This document shows, one piece after another, positions 1 to 10,947 of a stretch of 64,000 nucleotides of DNA (positions are counted from its first letter, which is position 1; every line of letters begins with the position of its first letter). Under the pieces are notes generated by a model. It saw nothing but the letters and a program-made list of their open reading frames with translations. It was not told the DNA's origin and did not search any database. The translations under genes and the position numbers were made by a program. The stretch lies in NCBI RefSeq assembly GCF_003473485.1, contig NC_053043.1:12844001-12908000 (forward strand). The letters are read 5' to 3'. Source of the stretch: Medicago truncatula. Taxonomy: Eukaryota; Streptophyta; Magnoliopsida; Fabales; Fabaceae.

Positions 1-1
1 T

Positions 2-271
2 GCATGGAAGGTGTATCCTTATGGAATAACTGTGGCAGAGTTCACTAATCGCATCTCAGCGCTTAGGAATGAATTAGGAAATGAGGGTGTGAAAGATGAA
101 CCCGTCTCAGGAAATATCCTTGCTGGTGATAAAAATTCACTATCATATTCAAGAACTCCAAATGAAATATTGAGAATTGTATATGGAAGTGGTGATGAAC
201 ATGTCCCAGGTGGCTTCTACCCTAAAGGAGGAGATGGTGTTATAGCAAAATCTTACTTAGTACTTAATTAG
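2..271 (+). CDS. Desiccation-related protein (PCC13-62 type, ferritin-like), last exon only
   Basis: This is the 3'-terminal exon of a gene entering from outside the window, read in the frame whose codons start at position 2. It encodes about 89 residues and stops at 269-271. The product aligns along its length with the last exon of the complete copy at 10948-12143, sharing WKV-PYG-TVAEFTNRIS, GNEGVKDE, the SRTP/PRTP-EILRI-YGSG block and VPGGFYPKG. Members of the family are secreted or cell-wall ferritin-like proteins linked to water loss, with biochemistry poorly defined. Relative to the second copy this one lacks six residues after GVKDE, an in-frame 18-nt loss that removes the GLGFTSPF region in part. 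The frame is otherwise open, so it may be functional. The upstream exons cannot be judged here. Confidence 0.85.
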   Translation, partial: AWKVYPYGITVAEFTNRISALRNELGNEGVKDEPVSGNILAGDKNSLSYSRTPNEILRIVYGSGDEHVPGGFYPKGGDGVIAKSYLVLN

Positions 272-1714
272 AGTTATTGAGGGTTAATGTACTTAATTAA
301 AAGAGGAGCTATTGCCTCTACAATGTAGACAAAGATTCTGGAGAGGAAATATATATAATAAGCACTCTATATATATGGTTCAATTAGTATTTTTTGGAAA
401 AAATTTAAAGGTTACTGCAACTTAGGCCTGTGGATACGATATGAATGGACTTAAATCTCCTGTATTCACACAATCAATGAATTACTTTGAATAATTGGAT
501 CAATATTGAACGACTCATATTTCATAGGGAAATACTTTTTCTCACAAGAGAATGTCAAGGGAATAGGCCAAGATAATAGCCGGCTAGTTTTGATTGGAGA
601 TTTATTTCTTGATTTACGTTTTTTCAGCAAACACCTCCTTGTATTCTGCTAAACAACAAATTGTGATTGGTTAGTTTTGATTCGGGAAGCTTTTGCTATG
701 TTTTCTTTCATACTATATAGCATCGCTCTATTTCATAATTATAATTTAGACTCGATTTACAAAGTTTGAAATGTGGATCATATCGGATCTTTAGAATATG
801 TGATTGCATGGGTAATTTGTTGATTGTAGAAATTGTTTTAAACCTTAAATGGATGTGTTTTATGTGGTGTCTTAAACCAAAATGACATCAAATTAGACAG
901 CAATCTTAATTACTAATCAAGGAAATTTGACTATTTTATAATTGTGGTCAAGGAAATTTGAATTTTGTCCTTGAAGCTTAAAGTCCAAACCCTTACCACG
1001 GTGTTTAATTTGTTAAACATAATTCAGTGAAAAATATGTTACAAAAACAATTAGCCTCTCCTCTATTTCAAGAAGTTAGTCTATGAAAAAAATATAAGAT
1101 AAATATGAAAAATAAATTGAGTGTTGAGCGTTGCTTAGGTAAAAAAAACTAGAAGATAAATATGAAAATTAAATTGAGTGTTGGGGGTTGCCTCCTTAAA
1201 TGTCAAGAGTGATACATGGTACATATCAGAATACCATAGTATAATTCAAACTAGCCTTTATCAATCAGTTCAAGCTTCAGCTACGTATACATATTTTAAT
1301 TTTTTTTTTCTGACCCCTATAATACATTACAAGTGTCATACACATAATATTAGTTACAAGAAACATCTCATGAATTTCAGCCTCATGTAATAACTTTTAA
1401 GACTAGAAATTTTATTTTGATGAAATTGTGATGTATGCGTCAATGATACATAAACTTCTACAAGCATCAATTGTTATAATATTCAAGACATAGTATCCTA
1501 AAAACTAATAACAGATCAAAAAATTACAACGATGGTCAAAGCAACACATGTTGCTTAAGCCAACTCTTAAAGAATTGAACTTAGTTATTATTAATGGTTG
1601 ATGATATACACCTTATGTGTACTTCTTGACTTGATAAGATTCTACACAATCTGAATTCCTAAAATAGATGATATCGTCAATAGTCATTTGGAATAAAGGA
1701 AAGAAAATGGTGGG
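272..1714. other. Intergenic, no gene seen
   Basis: This holds the 3' flank of the desiccation-related gene, including an AT-rich candidate 3'UTR with a TATATA run near 350-375, then low-complexity AT-rich sequence. A short direct repeat occurs near 1093-1185 (the string 'agataaatatgaaaa' followed by 'taaattgagtgttg' appears twice). No splice-supported coding potential was found. Confidence 0.5.
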
Positions 1715-4193
1715 TGTAACGCTCCGGATTTTGATCCAAGACATTACGTTTAAATCATTTTATTTTTTCGAAAATCACTACTATTTATTATTTTTTATCA
1801 TCAATAATAAATTTTTTTAAAAAAAAACTATACAAAATTCTTAACATAATTTAATTAAAATTCTCAAACTAAATATCCTTCAAAATTATTTTTAAGATTA
1901 CAATTCAATTTCGTCCCCGCGCGCTTCAAGCAAAAACACCGAAGCATACACTATCTCTTCTTTGGTACCTAAAAGGTTAGTGTAAGTGTCAATTTTCTTA
2001 TCCAAATTGGTTCATACTCAAAGCACAAGAAACAATGTCATAAGATAGATAGTACCAAAACTTCTCAATCAAAAAGAATTAAGAAAAATACATTTAAGTC
2101 ATATTCTTTAAGGTAAAGTTCACACACATTTCCTTTGTATTATAATAGTTTAATCACTTATCAACACACAAATGCATAACAGACTCAATGCAATGCGATT
2201 ATGTGTAAAATGCATGCTCTTAAATACTACATGATCCAGATATAACCCGCCACACATGCACCACACAAAAATAACCCGCCACTATAAGGCACCACACAGA
2301 TGCATATGCGATGCATGATCATGAAAATGAATCATGAATCCCGCCACTTAGGCACCACAAAGAGATATGATATTATCCCGCCACTAAGGCACACCACAAA
2401 TGCTTATGTCATGATAATAAAAACAGATGCAATCCCCGCCACTTAGGCAACCACACAGAAAGTAATAATACAACATCATGTACATGACAAAAGAAATCTT
2501 TCATAAAAGGCTCATTTAATTTCTCTTATTATTATTTTAGTTCGATAACGATCTCACATTTATGTTCATCAATCCAAAACATATACCCACATAAAAGGAG
2601 AGTCTACCTTTCATCTTTTGAGTTCATATATTAAGTCTTACCAAAACATCCATACTCATATATTAACTTAATTATTTCTACCGGAATAGAGAACATTAAC
2701 TATCGTCTGCTAACTACAAGAATTAATTAAGCTATACATATATTGCAAATTTAGACTATTAACTGTACAGGAAAATAAAATAAACTTTAGCATTTTGCTC
2801 CAAGAAATATATAGCCACATATATGCTAAAAATAACACTACAAGCATTTTTCTCCAGGAAATAATATAGTCACATATATACTATGATAAATTTAAGCATT
2901 TATTAATTTATCCAGGAAGAATTTCAGCAACCATATAATCATTATTTCTAAAATTTATACCCTTTTTATAATACTCACAATTATCATATTTTTCCTTTCT
3001 TTGGTTTTTCAAAAAAATCTAACATTTCTTTTCTAACATCACAAAAACAAATAAAGCATGCATAATTTTTTGTAAACTGTTAAATATTACCACCTAAATA
3101 TATATTTTAGTTGTTTTTCTTTCCAAAAGATAAGAATTTGTACTTCTAATTCACAACATCATCCTAGTACTTTGTATGGACGTATGGGGAAAAAGCCCTT
3201 ACCTTTTAGGTACTTTTCCTTCCAAGTGCATCTACGAACGAGTCTCGACTTTGCAGCTACAATACACACGCAACTCCTCTAACTAGAGACATTTTCTGAT
3301 GATAGAAATTTAGAAAACGAAGAATCATGTGACGCGATCCAACTCCCAAAAATCAACACAATTTGACGGCGAATGGAGGCCTACTCTTAATCCTACGTAT
3401 AGAGGCAGGTTCAGGAAAACAAAAATGGAATGAAATTGTACTTTCATAAAATAAGAATATGAATGAAATGGAAGGACATGAAGTCTTAATAACTTACACG
3501 AATTTGATTGGGAAGAAATGATACGATCTAATTGATGGATCTGGAAACTAATTTTAATTGCCGGTCATGGGTAGAGAATGTGAAGATGAATGGGATAATC
3601 AAAAGAGGTTGCTGGGGTATATTTGTTAAACGTCTTTATGCAGAAGGTTTATAACTGAAATCGTATGAGAATTATATATGCTAATGGTATTTGAATGGCA
3701 AACCAATGTGGAAAGAGATGCTAATAAGTAGTTTAATTGGGTTTCTCTCAAAAAAAAAAAAAAGTAGTTTAATAGGAGATATTTTGAAGCATATTTGACT
3801 AGGCAATTAGACAATGAAAAACGTGTGGTATGACCATATCTAAATAGAAAACCAAATTAATAAAATAATTAATATCATCTTGACCAAAAATAAAATAAAG
3901 GAATTAATATAATACAAATTATTAACTCTAAAATAGGTTACAAGTAAAAATACAACAGTAAATGATTTGAATAAAAATAAATCATGTAAGGAATGATAAC
4001 CTATTTTTGTCACACCAAATTGATTAAAAAAAAAAATGAAATAGATGGAATCAGATTCAATTGATAAACCAAAGTAAAGAATGTCAAGATTTTGTAAAGT
4101 TTCTCGCACATAAAATAAATTGTTGAACAGCTAAGTGGAAAGTCAAGAAGATTATTTTAAAAAAATACATATATAAAATATTGGGATGTTACA
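1715..4193 (-). mobile_element. Probable solo LTR (gypsy-like), 2.48 kb
   Basis: The segment begins TGTAACGCTCCGG and ends GGGATGTTACA, so both ends are TG...CA and the termini form the short inverted pair TGTAACRYYCC. The overall layout (long, non-coding, internal minisatellite, a 'ccttaccttttaggtacttttcc' stretch near 3200) matches the better supported gypsy-type LTR at 56377-58521, which implies minus orientation. No primer-binding site or internal domain adjoins either end, hence solo LTR. The flanks are not a clean 5-bp duplication: left reads aatggtggg, right ataggtggt. The exact edges are therefore uncertain by a few bases. Confidence 0.55.
2246..2460. repeat. Minisatellite inside the LTR (CCCGCCACTTAGGCACCAC units)
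   Basis: At least five degenerate copies of the motif 'cccgccacttaggcaccac' occur near 2249, 2276, 2341, 2377 and 2436. The spacing is irregular (about 30-65 bp) and the spacers contain 'atgcatatg' and 'catgat' variants. It lies wholly inside the candidate LTR. Confidence 0.7.
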
Positions 4194-4339
4194 ATAGGTG
4201 GTTGATTTAATAATCTTGAAAGAATTGATCTATAAGAAAAAAAGAAGTTATGGACAAATAATACATTTGACAATCAACCTTTGAATTTATGTATTCAATG
4301 CATATCTAAAACAATTGATAAAAAAATAAAATAAAGGTC

Positions 4340-4485
4340 ATGCTAACTTGTGCCCTAAGAAACTAAAAATAAATTTTGTGCATTTAATTAATAAAATGTA
4401 AAAAAAATAAATTCAAATGCATTGATTACAATACAATATTTCTACTTTTGACTCTTATTTGTCCCTTAATGGTACAAGTTAGCAT
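4340..4485. repeat. MITE, 146 bp
   Basis: The left end ATGCTAACTTGTGCCCTAAG and the reverse complement of the right end, ATGCTAACTTGTACCATTAAG, form an imperfect terminal inverted repeat of about 20 bp around an AT-rich core. A related element lies at 59289-59452. There is no coding content. Confidence 0.6.
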
Positions 4486-4849
4486 TTTTTTTTTAAAATA
4501 ATGCAACTGAATATATGCTCCATAGTGCAATTGATAAATTTTTAGATTAACAATTGAAAAAAGTTAACAAGCATTTCAAAAAACATATTGTAACTCTATG
4601 TATGTCAACTACATCTATAACAATATCTAATGGTTAGCCTATTGTATTGCTCAATTACTAAGAGCAGAGAAAACAACTGAAGGAATGAAAGAGAAAATCT
4701 CTTATGTTGGAGAGAAGTCGAGATCAGCTTGAACAATCATATTTCTGGTTTTCCAAAAGATATTAACCATTCCATTTTCTGACAAGTATGTGATGATTGA
4801 CTTGAAAATCACCAAAAAATAATAAAATGATTTTTTCAGTGTTTAGGGC

Positions 4850-5320
4850 TGCCAATTTGTATCAAGACGTGGCAGTTTTGCGCTCAGGCGTATAACATTG
4901 AGTTTGCTACTGCCAATTTGCGACCAAACACAGGGGGACAGCAGTATATATAAAAATCTGTTTTTTTTCTGTTTTCAGCTAGGGAAAAAACAAGGGTTTC
5001 TGCTGCCGAAACTAAAACTAGGGTTGGAGAAATTTTGTAGGCTTTCTCTTGGTAAGATCCCTAGAGTTGGGAGAATCATCAAGGATTCTCCTTCTAGATA
5101 TATACAAAATCATGGAGTTTCTTGGTTACGAGAAGAGATTCGAGAAAAGGGTAGAATTAGGTTTTAAGATTGATTCTTGTAATTCCTTTTGGATTCTCTC
5201 TAGAAAGTTATTCTTTTGATCAGTAGAAGGGAGTGAGTTGCTATCTCCCCCATAATAGGTCATTATTAGACCGATCTGGTAAACAAATATTGTGTCTCAC
5301 TAGAAAAATATAGTTATTTA
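4850..5320 (+). mobile_element. LTR-retrotransposon LTR fragment (same family as 9255-9935), plus orientation
   Basis: The segment holds a TATA-like box (tatatataaa near 4945), an untranslated leader with 'aaactagggtt' and, near 5240-5310, the string ATCTCCCCCATAATAGGTC followed by ATTATTAGACCGA. That block is repeated with few changes, in reverse complement, at 9360-9430. Leader blocks around 'gaagagattcgagaaaagggtagaattaggtttt' also correspond to the other copy. Two independent copies with a promoter-like core fit the R-U5 of an LTR, probably copia type. No coding domain was found. Edges are approximate. Confidence 0.5.
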
Positions 5321-5329
5321 TAAATACTA

Positions 5330-6300
5330 AAATCATGTCTCACTAACCAAGTGCAGACTTCACATCTTCAAATCGTGAGGGACAAAAAGCACCTATAACA
5401 AATACAACAGCGTGTGACTCCCAGATTGAGCGAAGACCAAGCTGATAAGCAGGGAAATTAAATTAACATCTTATTATAGAGAGAAAGCTTACAGTAGATT
5501 GTGTGTATGGCGAATTCGAACTGGTGCAGCGAATTCGAACTAATTGAGAAAGCTTACAACAGAGGATGGTAACAAACTAATTTGGGGATTAGGGTTTAGG
5601 GAAGAAAGATGTGATTAAGTTTTCTGAAGAAAGCCATGACTTTGGGGAAGAAAGATGAAACTGATTTTGGGGTTTTATGATGGGATGAAAGATTGAAAGA
5701 AGGAGTGGGATGTTCTGGCGCGGCTTGTGAAAGTGGAGTGAAATTTTTGGAGAAAAATAAGTGTGGGAATGAAATGTGTATTACGCGCCTTCTATTTTTT
5801 TGTCCAGCATGTCAAAGTTATCAACGGTCAAAACAAAACCGTGAGAGTTATAGTGTGGCAAGTGGACCCTTCTATCATTTTTTGTTGTTATCCACGCCTA
5901 AGGAAAAATCATGGCAATTTTAGTGTGGCCAATAGCCATTTTTTTGGTAGTGTGAGTTCAAGATTATTATTGCATTCCTTTTGGTTTTGGTTGCACTGAT
6001 TTGCTCAACACATCAAATATTGGTGAGACTCTGTTAGAGTTCACAATAAAAGTATATTTTCGAAGTCATGATGTCTTTTTTATAGAGATGACATTGTAAA
6101 AAAATGGAGATTTGAGGTGACCAATAGTATTTATGTTCTAGGTCGTCAACTCAACATACTCTTTCTTGCTTTGTAGATTAATCCATGATCCTCGTATTTT
6201 CTTTGTACTTATACAAAGCAACTATAAAACGACATCTAGTTGTTGAGTCTTACTAGGGCTAATAGCTACATTATATTGATTTTTCTTAAATAGCATGTTT
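5330..6300. other. Intergenic repeat-like DNA, possible CACTA end
   Basis: No convincing gene. Two small open frames near 5693-5999 overlap each other and lack known motifs. At 5938-5953 the sequence ends in TTTTTTTGGTAGTG, whose reverse complement starts CACTACCAAAAAAA like a CACTA terminus. No partner end with a matching 3-bp duplication was found, so an element was not called. A short direct repeat 'gcgaattcgaact' lies at 5509-5540. Confidence 0.35.
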
Positions 6301-6324
6301 ATATGTTGTAATCAAATCATATCC

Positions 6325-6625
6325 TCAAATGAGTTTGTAATGCGTTATATATAGCATGTAGTGTTGTGATGTAGTGTCTTTTGACCAAAAAAGAGACTTT
6401 GTATAATATGGAAGAAGAATATGCTTAGTGTTGTGATGTAGTGTTTTGACCAAAAAAGAGACTTGTAATTAGTTATATCTACTGTATAATATGGAAGAAT
6501 ATGCTTCCCTCTATCAACGGATTATGAGTACTTCCGTCTTTCTCAAGAATACACCGGACTAAAACTAGATTGCATCTCCCTAAAAAGTATCTAATAAACC
6601 TGAATGATCAATAGAGTTCATATCT
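6325..6625 (+). repeat. Dispersed repeat, copy 1 (paralogue of EMC6 intron 1 segment)
   Basis: This stretch aligns in the same orientation with 14360-14600 inside EMC6 intron 1. Shared strings include 'agtgttgtgatgtagtg', 'aagagacttgtaattagttatatct', 'ccactgtataatatg-aagaa' and 'ctaataaacc-gaatgatca'. Copy 1 also carries an internal tandem duplication of about 70 bp (about 6359-6427 and 6428-6505). Confidence 0.6.
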
Positions 6626-7369
6626 AGTTTTCTTACCACATAATCTTGTATTTCTCTTATCTCTATCAAGCATATAATGGAAGAGGGTCAGAGACACTCT
6701 CTTTTTAACACTCACTCTAATATATAGTCTTGTATTGAGTGGAATATAGTGGATCTCACTCTTTAGGAATAGATCTCATATAAAGCGGTAATAGATCTTA
6801 TATAAAAGAGTAAAAACGTTGAAGTAAATATTGAAAGCATAGTGTTCTTAGCACTTACTCCTTGTGATAATTTAAGGGAGTATAAACTACTTAGTTCACT
6901 TTAATTTGTTATTAATAGCTGAGAAGAGATTTTATAATATTGCTATAGAGAATGCAATGCTTCTTTTCCTTGTGATAATTTGTTCATACTTCATGAGCCG
7001 GGTACTGTCCATCGTAAACCCTTTAGCATTAATCATACTATTAGTTTTTTCCCACTTTTAGAAAAGAAAACTAAAGAATCAACTAGCTAGTCATATTATT
7101 GGCATCCCTTAAAATATACCGACTAATATTTCTAGTTTGAGTTTTATGTGTGGTGACTGGTGGTTGGTGATATGTTTAATTATTAATGGTTCAGATAAAG
7201 GTTAATGAGGGCTTTATGTCTTTGAAATTTAAATGTAAGGTTGCATAGTTTTTAAAATTGAAAAATGCTAATGATCAGTGTTCCAATGGCACAAGTTAAA
7301 AAAATCAATATAATCATATAAATTGCATTCATTCTTTTACAAATTCTACAATGGAACCGGGAAGAGGGG
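6626..7369. other. Intergenic, no gene seen
   Basis: AT-rich DNA with scattered short matches to the EMC6 locus, for example 'aagagattttataat' near 6925 and 'agcattaatcatacta' near 7025. No open frame with coding features. Confidence 0.4.
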
Positions 7370-7612
7370 AAATCTATGGGGAATCTATCCTCTATCAAAG
7401 GTGGTTATATTCTCTTGTCAAATGATAATAGTTAGGTCGCCTCCGTACAAGAATAAATCTTTATAAGAGAAGAGTTTTTGGGAAGGTGAAGAATCTCCTT
7501 GTGTTTTGTGTGTGTGCTAGAGAGTCGGAAACACATTTGTTTGATGAATGTGTAAAACTGCAAGGGCCATTTGGTATGAAATCTTCAAGTGGATTAATTG
7601 GTTTTGTTTCGG
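7370..7612 (+). mobile_element. LINE remnant: zinc-knuckle (zf-RVT) region
   Basis: Frame-shifted translation gives fragments typical of the domain after reverse transcriptase in plant L1-type LINEs: a C-V-L-C pair, then ARESETHLFDEC, then IWYEIFKWINWF. The C-x2-C...H...C pattern is the zf-RVT signature. Several frameshifts and stops show that it is dead. It is followed immediately by the MITE at 7634. Confidence 0.6.
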
Positions 7613-7633
7613 TATTACCTAGAGATGAATGCT

Positions 7634-7967
7634 AGCAACACACCTTCTAACATACATTTTTCAACACATTCTTTTGATTGGTTAAAATTCACATGGGATC
7701 CACCAAATTCATATGTGACCCACATGATTTGGTGAACACTACTAAAAAAACTAAATTTAGTGAGGGAAAACGTAAAATTCCTCTCTAATTTCGTCACTAA
7801 ATTTTGCGACCAATGAATTTGTGAGGAATTTCATTTTTTCCGTCACTAATTTCCCTCGCTAATTTTGCTTTTTCTAGTAGTGGAAACCCATGTGAATTTT
7901 AACCAATTAAAAAGAGTGTGTTGGTAAGTGTGTGTTAGATTATGTGTTAAACATTTTTTGTGTTGCT
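7634..7967. repeat. MITE split by a small CACTA insertion
   Basis: The outer ends form AGCAACA...TGTTGCT. The arms pair over a long stretch: the left arm (7665-7695) contains TTGATTGGTTAAAATTCACA and the right arm (7885-7920) contains TGTGAATTTTAACCAATTAA. The centre is interrupted by the 146-bp element at 7737-7882. A similar arm fragment, TTTTATTGGTTAAAATTGA, occurs at about 10012. Confidence 0.65.
7737..7882. mobile_element. Non-autonomous CACTA element, 146 bp
   Basis: The ends are CACTACTAAAAAAACTAAA and TTTGCTTTTTCTAGTAGTG, an inverted pair. A perfect 3-bp target duplication GAA lies at 7734-7736 and 7883-7885. The subterminal sequence is rich in 'cgtcactaa' motifs. The termini match those of the 12.4-kb CACTA element at 42838-55281 (CACTACTA-AAAAA-TTG), which could in principle supply transposase. 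Confidence 0.8.
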
Positions 7968-9254
7968 TGAAAGTTTTTGCTTCTATACTAGAAAAGGGAA
8001 AGATGCTTAAATTTGGCACATGGTGTTATCAGCAATATGAAAGATAATGAATGATTATATTTTCCTCTCTAAAATGTCAAAAGTAAAATTGTGGTTTTGG
8101 GGATTAAACATCTATCTTGGAAGTGGTTTTTGGAGAAAAACTTTTGTTATCCATATTTGTTGTGAATGGTTTGTAAATCCCCTAGAATGAATTGGTAAGT
8201 AATCTATGTAATGATTTTGGTGTTTCGAATGCTAGTTGCATTTCATCAAGAAAGGTGGATTTAGTACCACTTATACTCATATTCAACGGTACATATTAAG
8301 GAATTTAAAATAGAAATAATTGTCTGTGGAAAACTTCCAATTTTAGATTCTTTAACTTGTTCCTAAAGACACAAAATAGCAAGACATATATTTTATTTAA
8401 AAGCGGCTATTCAATTTTTTTAAAAGTTTAAATATCGTCATTTTCAATTAAAAAAACTTTTAGTGTTTTTAAATTTTTTTTAGGGCATTGGTTATCATTG
8501 CCCTTTAAAATAAGAGGTATATGTAATTGTCTTGCTGATCTTATCTGATCCGTTCATCCTTTACACTATTTAGATCATAGAAATATCTATGTTAGGGTTT
8601 TGTATCATCTCCTTATATATTCCACTCTTGAATGTGCATGTGTTCAGCAATCAGCATTATACTATCTATTTAAAGTACACACACGTTGAAAAAAGTATGA
8701 AGAAAATAGTAATTATTATTACTGAAGTAATTACTAAATGATTTGGATATGTGTTGTGACCACACGACAACTACTTGATTGAGTGCTTCATTTATTCACG
8801 CTTCATTTTGTGATAAATAAATAATAAAATGGTGTCTCCCTTCAAAAAAAAAAAATAATAATAAAATGGTGTCTCTTAGTCAATCTTAATTATTGTTAGG
8901 AAATTGATTTCTTAGCAGCATAGCGTAATAATAACAAAAATGTAATATTCAACACAAACATTGAGATAAGAATTTCTTTTAACATTGAAATATGATGACC
9001 ATACAGCGTGAATGGAATTTCTTTTTTATTGTGAATTCAACTTGAATGGAAATTACGTGAACAAATCATGCATGGAACATATATATAAATCAAAGTTAGG
9101 TGATAGGTCGTTCTTTTTTCTAAATTGGGTATTGTTGTTGAGGTAATTAAAAGGCAGGTAGAATATGGCCAATGAATTGTATATACTTTTTTTGGGTAGA
9201 AACAGACAGGTCATAAAGTACTTGTGAATTCGTTGAGAAAACCATACCAATAAA
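7968..9254. other. Intergenic, no gene seen
   Basis: AT-rich sequence with poly-A tracts (for example 8847-8858) and a near-duplicated 'aataataaaatggtgtctc' at 8820 and 8862. The segment 8610-8660 resembles 17980-18025 next to EMC6 exon 4 ('gaatgtgcatgtgttca'). No supported gene. Confidence 0.4.
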
Positions 9255-9935
9255 AACTTGATGCGTGGAGCAAATTAATACCAAGTAATCAAATCAAGCG
9301 GGTAGCAAATAATCCAAACAAAAAGTAGACAAGAGATAAAAGGAAGAGAGAGAAAGAACACAATAATTTGTTTACCTAGTTCGGTCTAATGATGACCTAG
9401 TCTGGGGGAGAGAGCAGCTCTCCGTTCCACTATAATGATATGAGTTTCTTTACAAAGAGATATTGAGTTCCAAGAATCAGTTTTCAAACCTAATTCTACC
9501 CAAGTCCCAGCCTCTTCCCGTGACCAAGAGACTCAATCCTAATAGTGCTTTGTTTAAGGTGAATCAAAACAATCCCAACCCTAGTGTTGTTGCCAAGAGA
9601 AATTCTCTATAAACCCTAGTTTGAATGTTGGTTTCTAAACCCTGTTTTCTACACACTTTATCATCTGATACAAGGCTTATATTTATAGTGGAAAGTAAAC
9701 CCTTAAAAAACTGAAACAAATCTAACTGAAAATACGTTTTATTTTTATCTTCAGCGATGCCATCGTGCCACGATACAGGGTCATCGTGCCACGAAATTTC
9801 CAGTAGCTTCCTCAGAATCTTGCTTCAACAATCGTGGCGCGATGCTTCTCCATCGTGGCACGATTATCCAGATTTCTGATTTTAAGTTAACTCTCACAGT
9901 ACTGTTTACCCATTGTTTGTATATGTTGCATACAC
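9255..9935 (-). mobile_element. LTR-retrotransposon LTR (probably copia), minus orientation
   Basis: Read on the minus strand it contains a TATA box (ctataaatataag, plus-strand 9679-9691), a leader with repeated 'actagggtt' strings, and the block TCTCCCCCAGACTAGGTCAT near 9390-9412. That block is shared with the plus-oriented copy at 4850-5320. Upstream of the TATA box there are four copies of a palindromic motif (9761-9864, listed separately). No gag-pol domain was found beside it. Boundaries are estimates, since no target duplication was identified. Confidence 0.5.
9761..9864. repeat. Palindromic CATCGTGCCACGAT repeats in the LTR U3
   Basis: CATCGTGCCACGAT occurs at 9761, CATCGTGCCACGA at 9782, ATCGTGGCGCGAT at 9831 and CATCGTGGCACGAT at 9851. 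Each is itself near-palindromic, and the first two are inverted relative to the last two. They lie about 80-180 bp upstream of the LTR TATA box on the minus strand. Confidence 0.75.
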
Positions 9936-10502
9936 AAAAAACTGTATTTTTAAAATAAATCAGTTTTTTTTTTTTAACAATTCTCATAAAATATGATAGC
10001 AATATACTCTTTTTTATTGGTTAAAATTGATACATTCCCACCAACCTTATGTGAGATTTTAAAAAAAATTAAAATGGAATATATTAAACTTGAAAAGTGT
10101 CGAAACTAGCACAAGGTGCGCTTGAAAATGACACTAAAGTATCAAAGTATAACAACATGTTAGTCAAACAGAAAACAAAAAGAAAAAAACTCACAACTAT
10201 GTAACCAAACCCATACAAACAAATGTGTTATCCCACAATTGTTGAACATCAAAAGACAAAACCGAAATTTTCGCTTTCAACTACGGAAAAGTTAATAGCT
10301 TTACTTTGTCGACAAGCCGCTGTGTTGAAACCTATTAAGTTAGAAAATTTGAGAGTTTATCTCCTTCCAAATAATTCACATTGTAGCTAACCAGATTAGA
10401 TATAAAGTAGACTATAATTTCTTCAAAAACCTTCTTATATATTAATTAGTTACGAAATTGAATAACATGCTCGATAATAATATAAGAAAACGTAATGCAT
10501 CT

Positions 10503-10703
10503 CTAACCATTGAAGTACCAAATGACAAAGACCAAACAACTAGGAAATAGATGATTAACCGTTTCTTCCATGTCACACCCATCCGAACAAAGACTATTAT
10601 TTTGCGCTAACACTCGTTGATGTAGTAAATTATCTCTAGTAAGAATCTTGTTTTGTAATATCCACCAACCAAACGACGTCACCTTTGGAGTTGCTTTTGT
10701 CAT
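10503..10703 (-). mobile_element. LINE remnant: zf-RVT domain
   Basis: An open stretch of about 66 codons on the minus strand reads TKATPKVTSFGWWILQNKIL, then a block with LHQRVLAQNN, then a knuckle with C-SDGC-MEETVNHLF-SC and VIWYFNG. This order (W-x-L...R-NLxxR.VL...C..C....E...HLF..C...W) is the plant LINE zf-RVT domain. It is short and unlinked to a reverse transcriptase, so it is a relic. Confidence 0.65.
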
Positions 10704-10891
10704 AAAATATTTGGGAATTTAAGTTATACAATAGCAATCCTAATCTTGTAAAAAATAGTAATTATAATAAATTCTGGAATTCAAAAAGAAAAATAATAGT
10801 ACTAATTAGAGATAAATTTTAAAAATAATATCTTAATTTAAAAAGTTATCCAAAGTTTGTTTTTTAGGTAGGTAAAATGAACCAATTTGTT

Positions 10892-10902
10892 TATATATAT
10901 AG
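10892..10902 (+). promoter_or_regulatory. TATA box of the desiccation-related gene
   Basis: TATATATATAG lies about 46-56 bp upstream of the ATG at 10948, a plausible position given a short leader. The transcription start is inferred to lie about 10920-10930. Confidence 0.5.
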
Positions 10903-10947
10903 TGGCATATCATAATACCATCGTCCTCATAAGAAAGGGACTAAAAT

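Noticed and set aside
2246-2460. Regularly repeated motif considered as a CRISPR-like array
   Set aside because: Units are degenerate, spacing is irregular and it lies in a plant LTR. CRISPR arrays are not expected in nuclear plant DNA.
4898-5167. Plus-strand frame of 89 codons in the LTR leader
   Set aside because: The same region recurs as an LTR leader in the other copy without a conserved frame.
5297-5953. Possible CACTA element from CACTAGAAAAATATAG to TTTTTGGTAGTG
   Set aside because: The ends do not pair well and the 3-bp flanks (TCT and TGA) do not match.
5693-5999. Two overlapping small plus-strand frames
   Set aside because: No motif, no promoter or splice context, and the segment looks like the end of a DNA transposon.
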